Shown piece by piece: positions 44,456-56,625 of a stretch of 64,000 nt of DNA. Position 1 is the stretch's first letter. Each line of letters starts with the position of its first letter. This DNA is from Phaseolus vulgaris (lineage: Eukaryota > Streptophyta > Magnoliopsida > Fabales > Fabaceae). The notes below the pieces were generated by a model. The model searched no databases and was not told the origin of the DNA. It was given only the letters and a program-made list of their open reading frames with translations. The DNA lies in the NCBI RefSeq assembly GCF_000499845.2, contig NW_027174149.1, forward strand, positions 1-64,000, given 5' to 3'. The position numbers and the translations under genes were made by a program.

Positions 44456-47400
44456 TTAACTATAGTACAACTTCAGGTGTGTGGCGTTCCAGGTACGAGG
44501 GATCGCCCCTCCTTCCAGCGTTTCTAAGCGGTAGGCCCCGTTCCCGAGCGCCTCGGTTATTCTGAACGGTCCAGTCCACTTGGGTGACAATTTATTCTCC
44601 ATCTCGTACTGGTGGGCCTTCCTCATCACCAAGTCGCCTCCTCTGAACTGCCTTGGCATCACCTTTGAGTTGTATCTTCGCTCGATCCTCCTCTTCACCG
44701 CCTCAGCCTTCAGCCTCGCCTCTTCCCTGACTTCATCCAGCAGATCCAGGTTCAACCTTCTCTCTTCATTCGAAACTTCCTCTACGAAGTTCTGGAATCT
44801 CGGCGAGCTCTCCTGGATCTCCACCAGAATCATGGCGTCACACCCATAGACCAAGCTAAACGGGGTCTCATGGGTTCCTGACTGCTCGGTGGTGTGGTAC
44901 GCCCAGACTATGCGGGGCACCTCCTCAGCCCAACTTCCCTTGGCTTTCTCAAGCCTTCTCTTCAAACCTCTCAACAACACCCGATTAGCTGATTCCACCT
45001 GGCCATTTGTTTGAGGGTGCTCGACGGATGCAAACACTTGTTGAATTCCCACCCCTTCGCAAAGCTTCTTCAACAGGTGGCTTGCAAACTGCGTCCCATT
45101 ATCTGACACCAGGCGCTTAGGCACTCCAAACCGGCACACGATGTTCTTCCATACAAAACCTTCGATCTTGTGTGCGGTGATCTGGGCCACTGGTTCTGCT
45201 TCAATCCACTTGGTGAAGTACTCAATCGCCACCACCAAGTACTTCATTTGCCTGATCGCCAGCGGGAAAGGTCCCAGGATGTCGATTCCCCAAGTATGAA
45301 ACGGCCAAGGGCTATAGATCGACTTCAACTCCTCGGGAGGTGCCTTATGCCAATCGGCGTGCTGCTGGCATTGTTTACAACATTGGGCATATTTCTTGCA
45401 ATCTTCTCTCATGGATGGCCAGTAGTAGCCTGCACGGAGAGTCCTCGCGGCCAGAGCTCGACCCCCGACGTGGCTTCCACATATACCTTCGTGGAGCTCT
45501 GCCATAATTCTCGTGCACTTCTCGCCGTGTATACATTCCAGGAGCGGGTGAGTGAACCCAAACCTGTACAGATCGCCATCAATCAATGTATACTTGCTGG
45601 AATTTTTCTTTACCTTCCTAGCTTCTGTTGGATCTAGCGGGAGGAGGCCATCTGCCAAGCACCGCTTGTACTGTGTTATCCAAGTGTCTGGCTCATGGGC
45701 GGCGCAGACCTGCATCACGTCCACCTTCTCTCCTCGACATGCTCTAATTCTCGGCGATCTCAGAGTTTCTTGCGTCAAAGACTTATGGCTTCTCGCTGCT
45801 CTCTCCGTCGACCTGCTTATCTGAAGGACCAGGTGATCTGCTACAAATGCCCTCGGCGTCTTCAGAGTTTCTTGAATCACCGTCCTCTGCCTACCCCCCT
45901 TGCCTGAGCTGGCGAGCTTAGCAAGCAAGTCAGCTCGGGCATTCTGCTCTCGGGGCACATGTACTACTTCAAAAGAGGCAAAGGAACTCTTCAATTCCTG
46001 CACATACGCCAAGTGAGCCGCCATTTGTGGATCTTTAGCCTGGAACTCGCCTGTTACTTGCCCTGTGACTAGCAGCGAGTCACTCTTAGCCATTAACACC
46101 CTGGCTCCCATCTCTTTGGCCAGCAAAATCCCGACGATCAGCGCCTCATACTCTGCTTGATTGTTGCTGGCTTTGAAGGCAAATCTCAACGATTGTTCGA
46201 TCAGCACACCGTTGGGTCCTTCCAATATGACTCCAGCACCGCTACCCTGCTGGTTCGACGATCCATCCACCGAGAGTACCCAACGGAAATCGTCTCCTTC
46301 AACCCGCGTCGCCTCTGATGAGAGCTCGACCACAAAATCTGCAAAGATTTGCCCCTTGATCGGGCCTCGAGGCTCATATTTAATGTCAAACTCTGACAAC
46401 TCCACTGCCTACTTCACCATTCTTCCCGCAACGTCAGGTTTCTTCAAGACCTTCTGGATGGGCAGGTCAGTCATCACCAGTATTGTGAAACTGTGGAAGT
46501 AGTGGCGCAACCTCCTCGCCGAAAACACCACAGCTAGCGCAGCCTTCTCCAGGGCCTGATATCTCGTTTCTGGGCCCTGCAACACCTTGCTCACAAAATA
46601 AATGGGCTTCTGAGCCTGATCTTGATCCTGGGCGAGCACCGCACTCACCGCCCTCTCAGTCACAGCGAAGTACAACCTGAGAGGGATCCCCGCCAGCGGT
46701 TTGCACAGAACCGGCGGGCTCGCCAGATACTCCTTCAGCTTGACGAAAGCTTCCTCACACTCTTTCGTCCAAGCGAACCTGTTATTGCGCCGCAGACACT
46801 GAAAATAGGGATGCCCCTTTTCTCCGCTAGCTGACACGAAGCGAGATAGGGCTGCCATCCGACCTGTTAGCTGCTGGACCTCTTTTACTGTAGCTGGGCT
46901 TCTCATCGCCAAGATGGCGGCACACTTGTCCGGGTTAGCTTCTATTCCTCTTTCAGTCAAGAGAAAACCCAAAAATTTTCCAGCCTCCACGCCGAAAATG
47001 CATTTCTCCGGGTTAAGCTTTAACTTGAACTTGGCGATCGTCGTGAACAATTCTTCCAAGTCTGCAACGTGCTTGCTCTTCTCCTGCGAGGTCACGACCA
47101 TGTCATCGACGTAGGCTTGCACGTTCCTTCCCAGCATCGGTGCAAGTACTTGATCCATCAACCTCTGGTACGTGGCCCCCGCGTTCTTCAGCCCAAACGG
47201 CATGACCTTATAGCAGTAGCACGACCTCTCCGTCATGAAGGCTGTTTTTTCTTCGTCCATGGGATGCATCTTGATCTGATTATAGCCCGAGAAGGCATCC
47301 AGGAAACTCAACAGCTTGCACCCAGCAGCACTATCAACCAGGGCATCAATGCTTGGTAAAGGATACGAATCCTTTGGGCAAGCTTTATTCAGATCGGTGA

Positions 47401-49897
47401 AATCGACGCACATGCGCCATTTCCCGTTACTCTTCTTCACCAGTACGACATTTGCCAACCATTCAGGGTACTGGACTTCCCTGATGTGGCCTGCAGCGAG
47501 GAGTTTCTGGGTTTCGTCCCTGATCGCCTGCCTCCTCTCCTCGTTGAACTTTCTTCTCCTTTGTCGCACTGGTCTCACCATGTTGTCCATCGCCAGATGA
47601 TGGCACAAGAAGTCGGGATCGATCCCGGGCATGTCCGAAGCGGACCAAGCAAACGCGTCCAGATGCCGCTCAATCACCTTGGCGATCTGGTCCTGGAGAT
47701 CGACCCCCAGAGATCTTCCGAGCTTGAAAACTTTCCCTCTGATCTCCTTCTCGAGCCACTGCTCGACAGGTTTGGGCCTGGATTCTCTGGCGATCACCGC
47801 CTTGGCGATTCCCAGTTCTCTCGCTTCCTCGGGGCGATTCCGCGCCTCTTCCTCCTCCAGGCCAGCATTCCTCTCCCCCAGCTCAGCGTCTATCATCTCT
47901 ACATCCCTTCCGGCGGCCTCCTCTGATACCGGCGGTCTGGGCTTCACGCCGGGAGGTGGGGTGGTTGTTACATAGCTCACTGATCTTTTGTTTTTCAGGC
48001 TATTCTCATAGCACCTTTTCGCTTCTTTCTGATCCGACTTGATCGTGATCACCACCCCTTCCATGGACGGCAGCTTCACCTTCATGTGCCGAGTCGATGG
48101 AATGGCGCCTATCCTGTTAAGAGTGGGCCTACCCAACAGGATGTTATATGCTGAAGGGGCGTTTACGATGAGGTACTTCATTTTCTCCGTCCTCGACCCA
48201 GCCTCATCTGTAAACGTGGTTCTCAGCTCAATGTACCCCCTGACCTCCACCTGGTCACCAGCGAACCCATATAAGCACCCTCCATAGGGCCTTAGCTGGT
48301 CAAGGGGCAACTCCAGCTGCGTGAAAGTCGGCCAGAACATCACGTCTGCCGAGCTTCCTTGGTCCACCAGAACTCTGTGGACCTTCCTTCCCGCTGTGAT
48401 CAACGAAATAACTATGGGATCGTTGTCATGGGGCACAACGTCTCGAAGATCTTGCTTTGTGAACGTAATGTCCACTTCCGGCGAGTGATCTTCAAACATG
48501 TCCACTGCCATCACCGATCGCGCGTACTTTTTCCTCTGCGATGCGGTGCATCCACCACCGGAGAAACCCCCTGCAATGGTGTGGATCTCCCCATGGATAG
48601 GCATCTCGTGTTGCTGGGCTTCTCCACCTGCTGGCTGGGAACTCGATGCTCCCCCCGTCCTCCTGTCCAGCAGATAGTCATTTAGGAACCCGCTCTTAAC
48701 CAGATCATCGAGCTGGTATCCTAAAGACAAACACGAGTCCAGGTTGTGGCCAAAACACTGGTGGAACTCGCACCAGGCGTCCGGCTTTGACCCCAGCACC
48801 TTGTCGCCCACCTTCTCAGGCGCCTTCAACCTAGCAGATATGTTAGGGATAGCGATCAGGTCTGCTAGTCCCATGACGAATTTGTGCTTAGGCGGGCGAT
48901 TGTATTCCCAGTGTGCTGGTTGTTGGCGTGCTGGTAGTTGGCGCGCTTGGCTTCTTCCCTTATTTCTCCTATCGTAAGGATAGCGAGTCCTTTGGTCTTT
49001 CCTGGCCGCCGCCGTTTCCAGCACCCTCTGCGGCTGGATCCTGGTCTGTGCGCGTGGTCTGGCGGGAGCCACGCTGCCTCTCTTCTCGGCGACTTCACTC
49101 TCGTCGGCGATGTGGGCCACCGCAAGTCGCCTGACTTCAGCAAACGTCGCTGGATGAGCCCTGATCAAGGCCTCACAGAATGGCCCTGGCTGCACGCCCT
49201 TCTTGAAGGCATAGACCAGCATTTCTTCATCCTTGGCCGGCGATCTGACCATCTGCGCTCCGAAGCGATTGAGGTAGTCTCTGAGGGACTCCCCATGGTA
49301 CTGCCTTATATCAAACAGATCATAGGACACCCTCGGCGGTGCCTTATTCACAATGTACTGCTCGACAAAGATTTTCGAGAATTGTTGAAAATTGGTTATG
49401 TGGCCATTAGGCAGGCTCACAAACCACTCCATCGCCGTTCCCTGGAGCGTGCTCACGAACATCTTGCAGTAGACGGCGTCTGACCCTCCCGACAGCATCA
49501 TCTGCGTGTGGAACGTGGTCAGATGAGCCTCTGGATCCTCCACGCCGGTAAAAACGGCTTTAACCGGAACCACGCTCGTGGGAATTGGCGTGTCGGTAAT
49601 CGCCTGAACAAAAGGCATTGGGAACACACAAGGTGGCGTCGACGGTGCCACCTCTTCAGCAGAAGAACGTCCCTGCTGCTCCTGAAGAGCTCGACGCAGC
49701 TCCTCAGCTACCTTGCTGAGCTCCTCGTTCCTGGCGCGAGAGGCGACCAGGTCCTCATGTATCCTTGCCTGCTCTACGCGCGAGGCTTCCACAGTTGCCT
49801 GCAACGAGCGCATCATCTCTGCCATCTGCGCCATGGTCATGGCGGCGTCGCCTTCAGCAGCGACAGGCGCCACGGGACTGGAGCGATTGCTTCTCAT
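44456..49897 (-). pseudogene. Element IV gag-pol, full length except one TAG
   Basis: The start is ATG 49897 (MRSNRSSPVAPVA), which fits the N-terminus of related gags; an upstream in-frame ATG at 49948 adds 17 untypical residues. The frame 49897-44456 is 1814 codons including the stop, broken only by TAG at 46409-46411 (VRWAVEL in II, VK*AVEL here). Order: gag core, zinc-knuckle variant CEFHQCFGHNLDSC, protease LVDQGSSADV (near 48335-48370), RT with CVDFTDLNKACPKDSYPLP and YVDD (near 47100-47115), degenerate first RNase H, the nonsense codon, second RNase H SVDGSSNQQGSG, integrase HEGICGSH, WGIDILGPFP, SDNGTQF, EHPQTNGQVE and C-terminus NATHLKLYYS. Everything up to the first RNase H is expressible in principle; integrase is cut off by the stop. 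Confidence 0.94.
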
Positions 49898-50250
49898 TTT
49901 TCTCATTAACTTCAGTGAACCACAGAAATACAGCAAATAACACTTCAACCACGATCGAATCAGCGATCAATCGGAGAAAACTCAAGAAACCGCGCAAGAA
50001 CCCAGGAACACCGCAAACCTTCGAAGAAAACCACAGCTTCACCAAAAACCACCGTTTCCCCGCGAATCAACCAAACAAACGAAAGAACTCGAATCCACCG
50101 ATCGAAAAGCCAAACGAACGGTTCAAAACGCAAACTTCACCGAACGAAACTCAAAGAAACTGCGAACGATGGTTGCACCAGCACACAACCGCGCAGGAAA
50201 CCTCGAAAACTTCCACGAACTCACGCTGTGGATGGGAGCAAGTTTTACAC

Positions 50251-50268
50251 GGCCCCACGGTGGGCGCC
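50251..50268 (-). other. Primer binding site of element IV
   Basis: GGCCCCACGGTGGGCGCC matches A and III, but the final base that would give TGGCGCC on the element strand is changed, and three bases (TGA) lie between it and the LTR. Confidence 0.7.
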
Positions 50269-50271
50269 TGA

Positions 50272-51062
50272 TGATCCACCCTGTTGACCGGAACGCTGGA
50301 GAATGCCTCATCAAAGGATCGACGTGCGCACCGCTTATCACCTTCGTTCCTCCCCTGGATCTACTTCAAGAACCTGCAAAGAAACGACACGGCGCCGCTG
50401 CGGCCGATCGCACTCCGACGCTCAAGTCAGTGACGGTATCACCAAATACTAAGAACTAGAACCGTGCAAATCCTCTCACAAACAGCTCTGTCACTCGCAA
50501 GCGTAAAGTGTATGAACTGAACGTGCGTACCTCAGAAAGTCTGTTAAGAACTCTTATATACCTGGTGGTTTTCTCTCTCCTGGCAGTTACAGACTTGGAC
50601 ACGTGGCTCGCATCCAACTGTACACGTGCCATCATCTGGAGGCTCCCTGACTTGGCGCCGCTTCTGCTCTCATTTTGGCTAAGTTACGTATGCATGGTAC
50701 TGCCCAGTGCATAGCAAACTTAGGAGTGCGATCTCTACTGAAACTGGCGAGTTAGGACCTTCATACACCTTCCCTGTGGTCTCGCCGGCCGCCTTCATAA
50801 TCTGCTTCTCCTTCATCTTCGGCGATGTGCTTGTTCTGGCGATCTCCGACTGCTTGGTCGCCTGGGTCTGCATCTGGCGACTTCATCTTCAACCTGGCGA
50901 TCGCCTATTCTGGTAAGCTGGAAATCGGAACACGCCAACTTAACAACTGGCGACTACACGTGCCTCCCGACTTCCTTCCCATCCGCCAACCTGGCGCCTT
51001 GTCAACACGCCTACATTGTAGCAGGATGCCACGTCATCACACCCGACCACCAGGGCGGTACA
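50272..51062 (-). repeat. 5' LTR of element IV (family 3)
   Basis: 791 bp, 7 differences from the partner at 38722. TATA TATATAAGAG on the element strand at 50551-50560. Followed by TTCCT. Confidence 0.95.
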
Positions 51063-51229
51063 TTCCTCTTTGGAAATCACCTAGTGGGAATTGGTTTCTG
51101 GTGCCTGATTGGATGGAATAGATTATGTTGTGTTTCTATGTTTGCTCATGAATGCAGGTTGTAAAAATTCTTAACAAGAACATTCCTCAAAGCATCCCAA
51201 GGATTTGTCTCCATCAAATAGGGGGAGAT
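51063..51229 (+). other. Copia 3' noncoding region, right part, with polypurine tract
   Basis: Ends in AAATAGGGGGAGAT (51217-51229) directly before the 3' LTR; the G/A run at 51221-51228 is the expected plus-strand primer. No coding sequence seen. Confidence 0.8.
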
Positions 51230-52322
51230 TGTAGATCATGGGAGCTTTGATGTTTCAAATCCAAGATGAAGCTTGAAGCCTTGCTGGTTTTGGTTTGGGT
51301 TTAGATTAGAATGTTTAGAATCCATGTAAAGATCAGTTTTTGTCACTTGCACAAAGCTTGCCCAATCTGTTTTAAAAAGCAAAGTGTTTTTCTAAGCAAA
51401 GGTAAAAACAACCGGTTGAATTATCGAAATAATCGGTTGTTTGTCACCTAGCTAGCTTGGAGGTTTTAAAACTATTTTTGACTTGGTTATGTAACTGCCT
51501 AACCAATTCAACCGGTTAAATTGTGATTTCAATCGGTTGATTGTGTGTTTTCATAATAGTTTTTTGAAAACCTATTATTCTATTTTGGGTGTGATCAAAA
51601 CTGTTTTTGCTCATTAAATGCTGCCTTGAACGGATGGATTTCAAGTGCTATAAATATAGCCTTTCTTTAAAAACAAATACAAGTTATTACAAAGTTTGAA
51701 ATAGCAATTGAGATTTTTTTCTGAAAGAAGTTGTCAAAAGGTTTGCAAGATTGTTGTTAAGCTTTGCACTGGTACGAAATCTGATCATAGGGCTTCCTGG
51801 TTTGTGTAATCTTAGGTGTTTTCTATCCATTCAAGGTTCTTGTAATTGTACTTTCATTAACTGTAAGTGTGTGTGAAATCCTGCAAAGTCAGAAAGTGTT
51901 CTTACATGATGTGTTTGGTGTTGCAAAGAGGGTGAGTGGGTCTTGTGGTTTTCAAGGTCACCTCTTTGTGGTGTGTTGGTGTAATCTGGATTTGATTACT
52001 AGTGGAACTCAGAGGTTGTTCTGAGAACTGGATGTAGCTTAAGGTTGAGTGAACTAGTATAAAACTCTTTGTGTAAATCTTTCTATCTCTATCTCCTTAT
52101 AAATGTTTATGTTAATTATATTTCTGCTGCTGTTATAAACAACCAATTAAAGCGCAATTTCAATCGGTTAAAATTCTGAAAACAATTTTTGTATCATTGG
52201 TTGATGGCTTTCCTTCATTTCTTATCTGCGATTGTTTGATAAAGGTTCGTTCTTAATCAATCTTTACAAAAATCATTGACAAACAATTCACCCCCCTCTT
52301 GTTTAAGCCATCAATTCTTACA
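51230..52322 (+). repeat. 3' LTR of the Copia element
   Basis: TGTAGATCATGGG to TTCTTACA, 1093 bp; TATA box CTATAAATATAG near 51648-51659. Followed by GAGGT at 52323-52327. Confidence 0.92.
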
Positions 52323-52731
52323 GAGGTAAAGGAACACGTCTACAGATGGTGGGACACCGAGCTGGTCACAAAGGATTGAAAAGGCACGAACAAATGCCCA
52401 GCTATTGGGATGTAGCTGGATAGGAGCTACGTTAAGCTAAGTTAGGAGTTCTTTTTAAAAAAACGGATAGAGGAAGACAAAGAAGGACTCTCTTAAAAAT
52501 CGTGGCGTAGAAATAACAAAAGGGTTTGATGGGGGAAATAGTTTCATCACAACTCACTGGCTCATCTACCGCACAGGGATCTAGGAAAATCCAATCATCC
52601 TCTTTGCTGAAATGGAACTTACTTTTCCTAAGGGTTACTATTTTCTCATGGGAAGTGTAGGAAGAGTTTCTGGAGAGGAGGTTCGACGATGCCCAAGGAT
52701 ACAGGGATTTGTAATCCATAGAAGGTTGCAT
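52323..52731 (-). pseudogene. Element C antisense ORF, 5' part
   Basis: ATG at 52731 (MQPSMDYKSLYPWASS), then IFLDPCAVDEPVSCDE and FKRVLLCLPL. A frameshift at the T/A run near 52455 and a GAG to TAG change just after ELLT end the frame. APIQLHPNSWAF is readable beyond it, up to the Copia junction at 52323, and continues at 10400. Confidence 0.8.
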
Positions 52732-53199
52732 CTAAACGTAGTCACACGCAGAAAGCATAAAAGTAAACTCAGACCCAACACAGTATGGAAACAAGCAAAC
52801 GAGTATGAGCTTATATAGAAAAATAGGGAAGCAAAACCTTAACACGTATTTAAGGATCCAAACGATAACGTGCGAAACATATGAATGATCAATAATGAGT
52901 ATAAGTTTAAACGGCTGCAAACAGGTGATGATCTAAGCAGAACATGCAATTACAGAGGATGAGTAAGTCGAAAAATAAAAAAAGGGGTACCTTTCGAGGT
53001 TTGAAGAAAGAATCTTGGAGAAATGAGAAGAGAGCGTGGAGCTCTAAGCGATGAGAGAAAAAGGATACAAAAATGTGAAGCGTTTTAGGGGTTTTTTGGG
53101 GCCTCTAGAGCTAAGTTTTGAATAAAATGAGGGAATTCAAAACGATTGAGTTTCCCTGCCACTAAGGCTAAGACATGTGCATATGTGGGGACCGAAAAC
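52323..53199 (+). mobile_element. Tat element C, right part
   Basis: Continues the aORF of C leftward-reading from 52731, preceded (on the minus strand) by an inferred leader intron 52732-52990 with donor CGAAAG/GTACC and acceptor CGTTTAG, then about 200 bp of leader. The 3' LTR expected to follow is not found; at 53200 an LTR of another element begins. Confidence 0.75.
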
Positions 53200-53866
53200 T
53201 GTTCCCGCCGGTTGACCAGGTGACGCACCTCCGTATCGGAACACCATAAACGAATGCTCTGAAGGTGGTCAGAAATAACTAAGTGACTAAAACTGTGTTT
53301 CCCTAATCGTCTTGTACACACAGTGGGTGCGCAGCGAAAACAACCAGGGTTTGTGTTTTGTGTGAAATTGCGAGCATTAGGTCAAAACTCGGATCCCCTT
53401 CAAATATCCCAAGGCCCCTTTTTATACACCTTCTGTAGTTAAATTGCGTTAAAGTGCATTGAAAGCGTATAAAAATGTGCCTTAAAACATTTGATACGTC
53501 ATTGAACTCTCATGACCCTTTCATGGGTCATATTTATCTCGGGGATCACCCTGAGGTGGCGTGGGTACTTCACGAGTTAGGTTACTCCCTACTGGTACTA
53601 GAACTATGGCCTTGAAGCCACCTTTCTCTTCTCTTTGTTACTGCTCTGAACCGTCGAGGCCTGAAGCCTCCTTGTGATGTCTTAGCTCGGCGATGCCTTA
53701 TCTTGGCGATGCCTCAACCTGGCGATGCCTTTCTTTGGCGACGCCTTAGCGAGGCGACGCCTCCCATTGGCGATGCCTTAACTTGGCGATGCCTCAAGTG
53801 GTCAATCTGTTGACTTTCTTCCTTGGACCCCTCGAAGGGTCCCACCATACGTTGACTTTGACTTTG
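53200..53866 (-). repeat. Truncated family-2 LTR, internally deleted
   Basis: Starts TGTTCCCGCCGG like element III but lacks about 150 bp after CCAGG and a further stretch before TCATGACCC, and stops at ACTTTGACTTTG without the GGTACA end. TATA GTATAAAAAGG lies on the minus strand near 53420-53430. GGCGATGCC repeats at 53685-53795. It is followed by plus-strand gag, the opposite orientation to what this LTR end should adjoin. Confidence 0.85.
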
Positions 53867-53867
53867 G

Positions 53868-56625
53868 AAAGCGGAGCAAGAGCGCATGCAGGCGGATCTC
53901 ACAGCATCTCAGGCGAGAAACGATGAGCTTCACGGCGCCAACGAGGAGCTACGCCGTGGATGGCGCGACGTAGATGAGCCTGAGACTGCCACCCCACCCA
54001 GAGAATTCTCAACACCATTCTCACAGGCGATCCTAGAGACAGCAATCCCCAACACATTCACGGGGCCCAAAGTAACCTTCACATGGATGGAGGATCCTGA
54101 GGCGCACCTCACTGTGTTCCACATACAGATGATGCTGGTAGGCGGTTCTGATGCCGTAAGGTGCAAGCTCTTTATGAGCCCTTTGACTGGGGTGGCCATG
54201 GATTGGTTCATCAGCCTCCCAGAGGGTCACATCACGTCTTTCACGCGGCTATTCAGAGAGCAGTATTTAGCCAACAGGGCCCCAACCCCAGTTTCATACG
54301 ACCTATTCGACGTGAAGCAGTATCAAGGTGAAACCTTGAAAGAGTACGTAAGCCGCTTCGGGGCGCAGGTGGTGAAGGTGGGTACCACAGACGAACCCAT
54401 GATCGTGTACGCATTCAGGAAAGGGGTGTGTCCTAGGTCTTTCAGCAAGTCACGAATCCAAGACTTTCGCTGAAGTAAGGCGTCGAGCGGTAGAACACAT
54501 TGCCTCTGAGGGCGAGGCATACGAGAAGTGCACGACAGCTGCACCTACACGCCCAAGAGCGCAAATGCGCACACAACCCGCTAGGGTCCACGAAGCCACC
54601 ACGGAGAGAAAGAACTAAGACAGGAAGTGCACATACGAGGCAAGGAGGACCCAACCTAGAGGTCGAGCAGAAGCAAGGAGAGAGGGAAATAGACTTCTAA
54701 GGCACAACTTTATGGTTGAACTTAAAGACCTCATCGTTGTGCCCAACATAGCTGACAGGTTGAGGCCACTGGTGAAGTCTGACAAGATACTGGGACCTCA
54801 CAAGGGATTATGGTGTGAATTTCACGAGGCATTCGGACACCATATTAACAACTGCTTAGCTCTGGCTATCAGTTGGATGAGCTTGTGAAAAATGGTTTTT
54901 TGAAAGATTATCTCATTGGGTCCATGACGACCACAGCCACGGCGACACCAGAGGACGGTCCAGCGCATGAAATGCCAACTCACGGAGAAGTACACACCAT
55001 TTCTGGTGGCTTTTCCGGAGGAGGACTCACTGCCTCTCAACGTAAGAAATATGTGAGGTCAGTAAGTTCAGTTGCTGAGGAATTTCCAGACGACCCGTGG
55101 GAGTCAGACCTCGTTTTCACAAGGGCTGACCTACGGGATGTCGTCCCACACGATAATGACCCAGTGGTCATTTCAGTATTCACAGCGGGAAGAAAGGTAC
55201 ATAGGGTCCTCGTCGACCAAGGCAGTTCTGCAGACGTCATGTTCTGGTCGACCTTCAATAAGCTACAGTTGTCGCCCGACCTTTTGAGACCCTATACTGG
55301 ATGCTTGTATGGGTTTGCAGATAACCCAGTGGAGGTACGTGGCTACCTGGAGCTGAGAACGACGTTCACTGATGGAGCGGCGTCGCGCACTTAAAGCATC
55401 CGGTACTTGGTGGTTAACGCCAACTCAGCTTAAAACATTTTGTTAGGCAGACCTGCCTTGAACAGATTAAGGGCGGTGTCCTCCACGCGCCACATGAAGA
55501 CGAAGCTACCAGATCTTAGTGGCAAGGTGATCGTGATCAAGTCAGATCAAGAAGAGGCTCGTAAGTGCTATGAAAATAGCCTAAAAACAAGGAGAGGCGT
55601 GGTCATGGTGATTGAGCGACCACTCGTTTCAGATTCGCAAATGGAGTTAGAAGAGGCGACGCCCGTTGGAAGAGGCGACGCCTGCGAAGTCCACACCTGC
55701 AGGGGCGGCGCCTATAGAAGATGCACATACAGAAGGAAGAAACGGCGATGCCTCGCCGATGGAAGGAGTATAAGGAGAGGCATCGCCCGCAGAAGAAGAG
55801 CCAGAGGAGGCGATGCCCGATGCATCCGTTGGGGCGACGCCTATGGAAGAGGACTCCATGAATGAGTCTCTTGCAGAGAATGTGCAGAACGAGCGACCCC
55901 GACCAGAAGACAACCTAGTGGAAAGGCAGATAGGGGGTAAGGTGTTCAAACTAGGACGCTTCTTGAGCTAGGAAGAACGAGAGGAGGTGGTTGCGGTGAT
56001 CTCGCGACACCTAGATCCATTTGCGTGGACTGCGGCAGACATGCCAGGCATCAACCCAGATTTCTTGTGCCACCGTCTTACCATGGACGCCAAGGTTCGC
56101 CCTGTGCGACAGAGAATGAGGAGACACATAAGCTTCTAAACGCTGGGCACATCAGGGAGATACAATACCCTGAGTGGCTGGCCAATGTAGTTCTAGTAAA
56201 GAAGGAAAATGGGAAGTGGAGGATGTGCGTTGACTTCACAGATCTGAACAAGTCATGCCCCAAAGATTCGTACCCACTGCCCAACATCGACGCATTAGTG
56301 CATAGCACCTCGGGTTGCAAGATGCTTTGTTTCTTGGATGCATTCTCAGGTTACAATCAGATCAAGATGCATCCCAGGGACGAGAGCAAAACGGCGTTCA
56401 TGACGGAGACGTGCAGTTATTGTTACAAGGTGATGTCGTTTGTGCTGAAGAATGCAGGCGCCACCTACCAGAGGCTGATGGACAAGGTCCTTGCACCCAT
56501 GCTGTGAAGGAACGTGCAGGCCTACGTAGATGACATGGTCGTGACTTCACACGAGAGAGGGCAGCACACAGCTGATCTAGAGGAGCTGTTTGCCACCAAA
56601 TCAAAATATCGCCTCAAATTAAACC
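53868..56625 (+). pseudogene. Element D gag-pol remnant (gag to RT), plus strand
   Basis: Begins inside gag (KAEQERMQADLTASQARNDE), very close to element III gag, and runs through EDPEAHL, FDVKQYQGETLKEYV, CEFHEAFGHHINNC (54815-54855), protease LVDQGSSADV (near 55210), RT KWRMCVDFTDLNKSCPKDS, FLDAFSGYNQ and YVDD (near 56522), and ends at KYRLKLN where element VI is inserted. Frameshifts occur near 54465 and 54855; stops include 54616, 55392, 55431, 55968 and 56505; part of the RT start is deleted near 56115 (QRMRRHISF). An acidic spacer between protease and RT has expanded with GGCGACGCC-like codons (55660-55860). Confidence 0.9.

Larger units (their letters stand above)
38722..51062 (-). mobile_element. 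Complete young Tat-group element IV (12,341 bp)
   Basis: Minus-strand order: LTR 51062-50272, PBS, gag-pol 49897-44456 with one TAG, conserved hairpin block, two tandem-repeat fields, an intact antisense gene 40110-42780 (plus strand), polypurine tract, LTR 39512-38722. The two 791-bp LTRs differ at 7 positions by eye (0.9%), the youngest pair here. It belongs to a third LTR family and has one aORF, not two. Confidence 0.96.
10401..52322 (+). mobile_element. Copia-type non-autonomous element with three nested Tat insertions
   Basis: Two LTRs of 1093 bp each (10401-11493 and 51230-52322), a PBS-like start, a gag fragment, a long tandem array, a 3' untranslated region and a polypurine tract. 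Without the three nested elements it is about 11.2 kb. No protease, integrase, RT or RNase H is present, so it must have relied on a helper. The LTRs differ at about 31 of the first ~430 positions by eye (about 7%), older than the LTR pairs of II and IV inside it, as the nesting requires. Confidence 0.93.
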
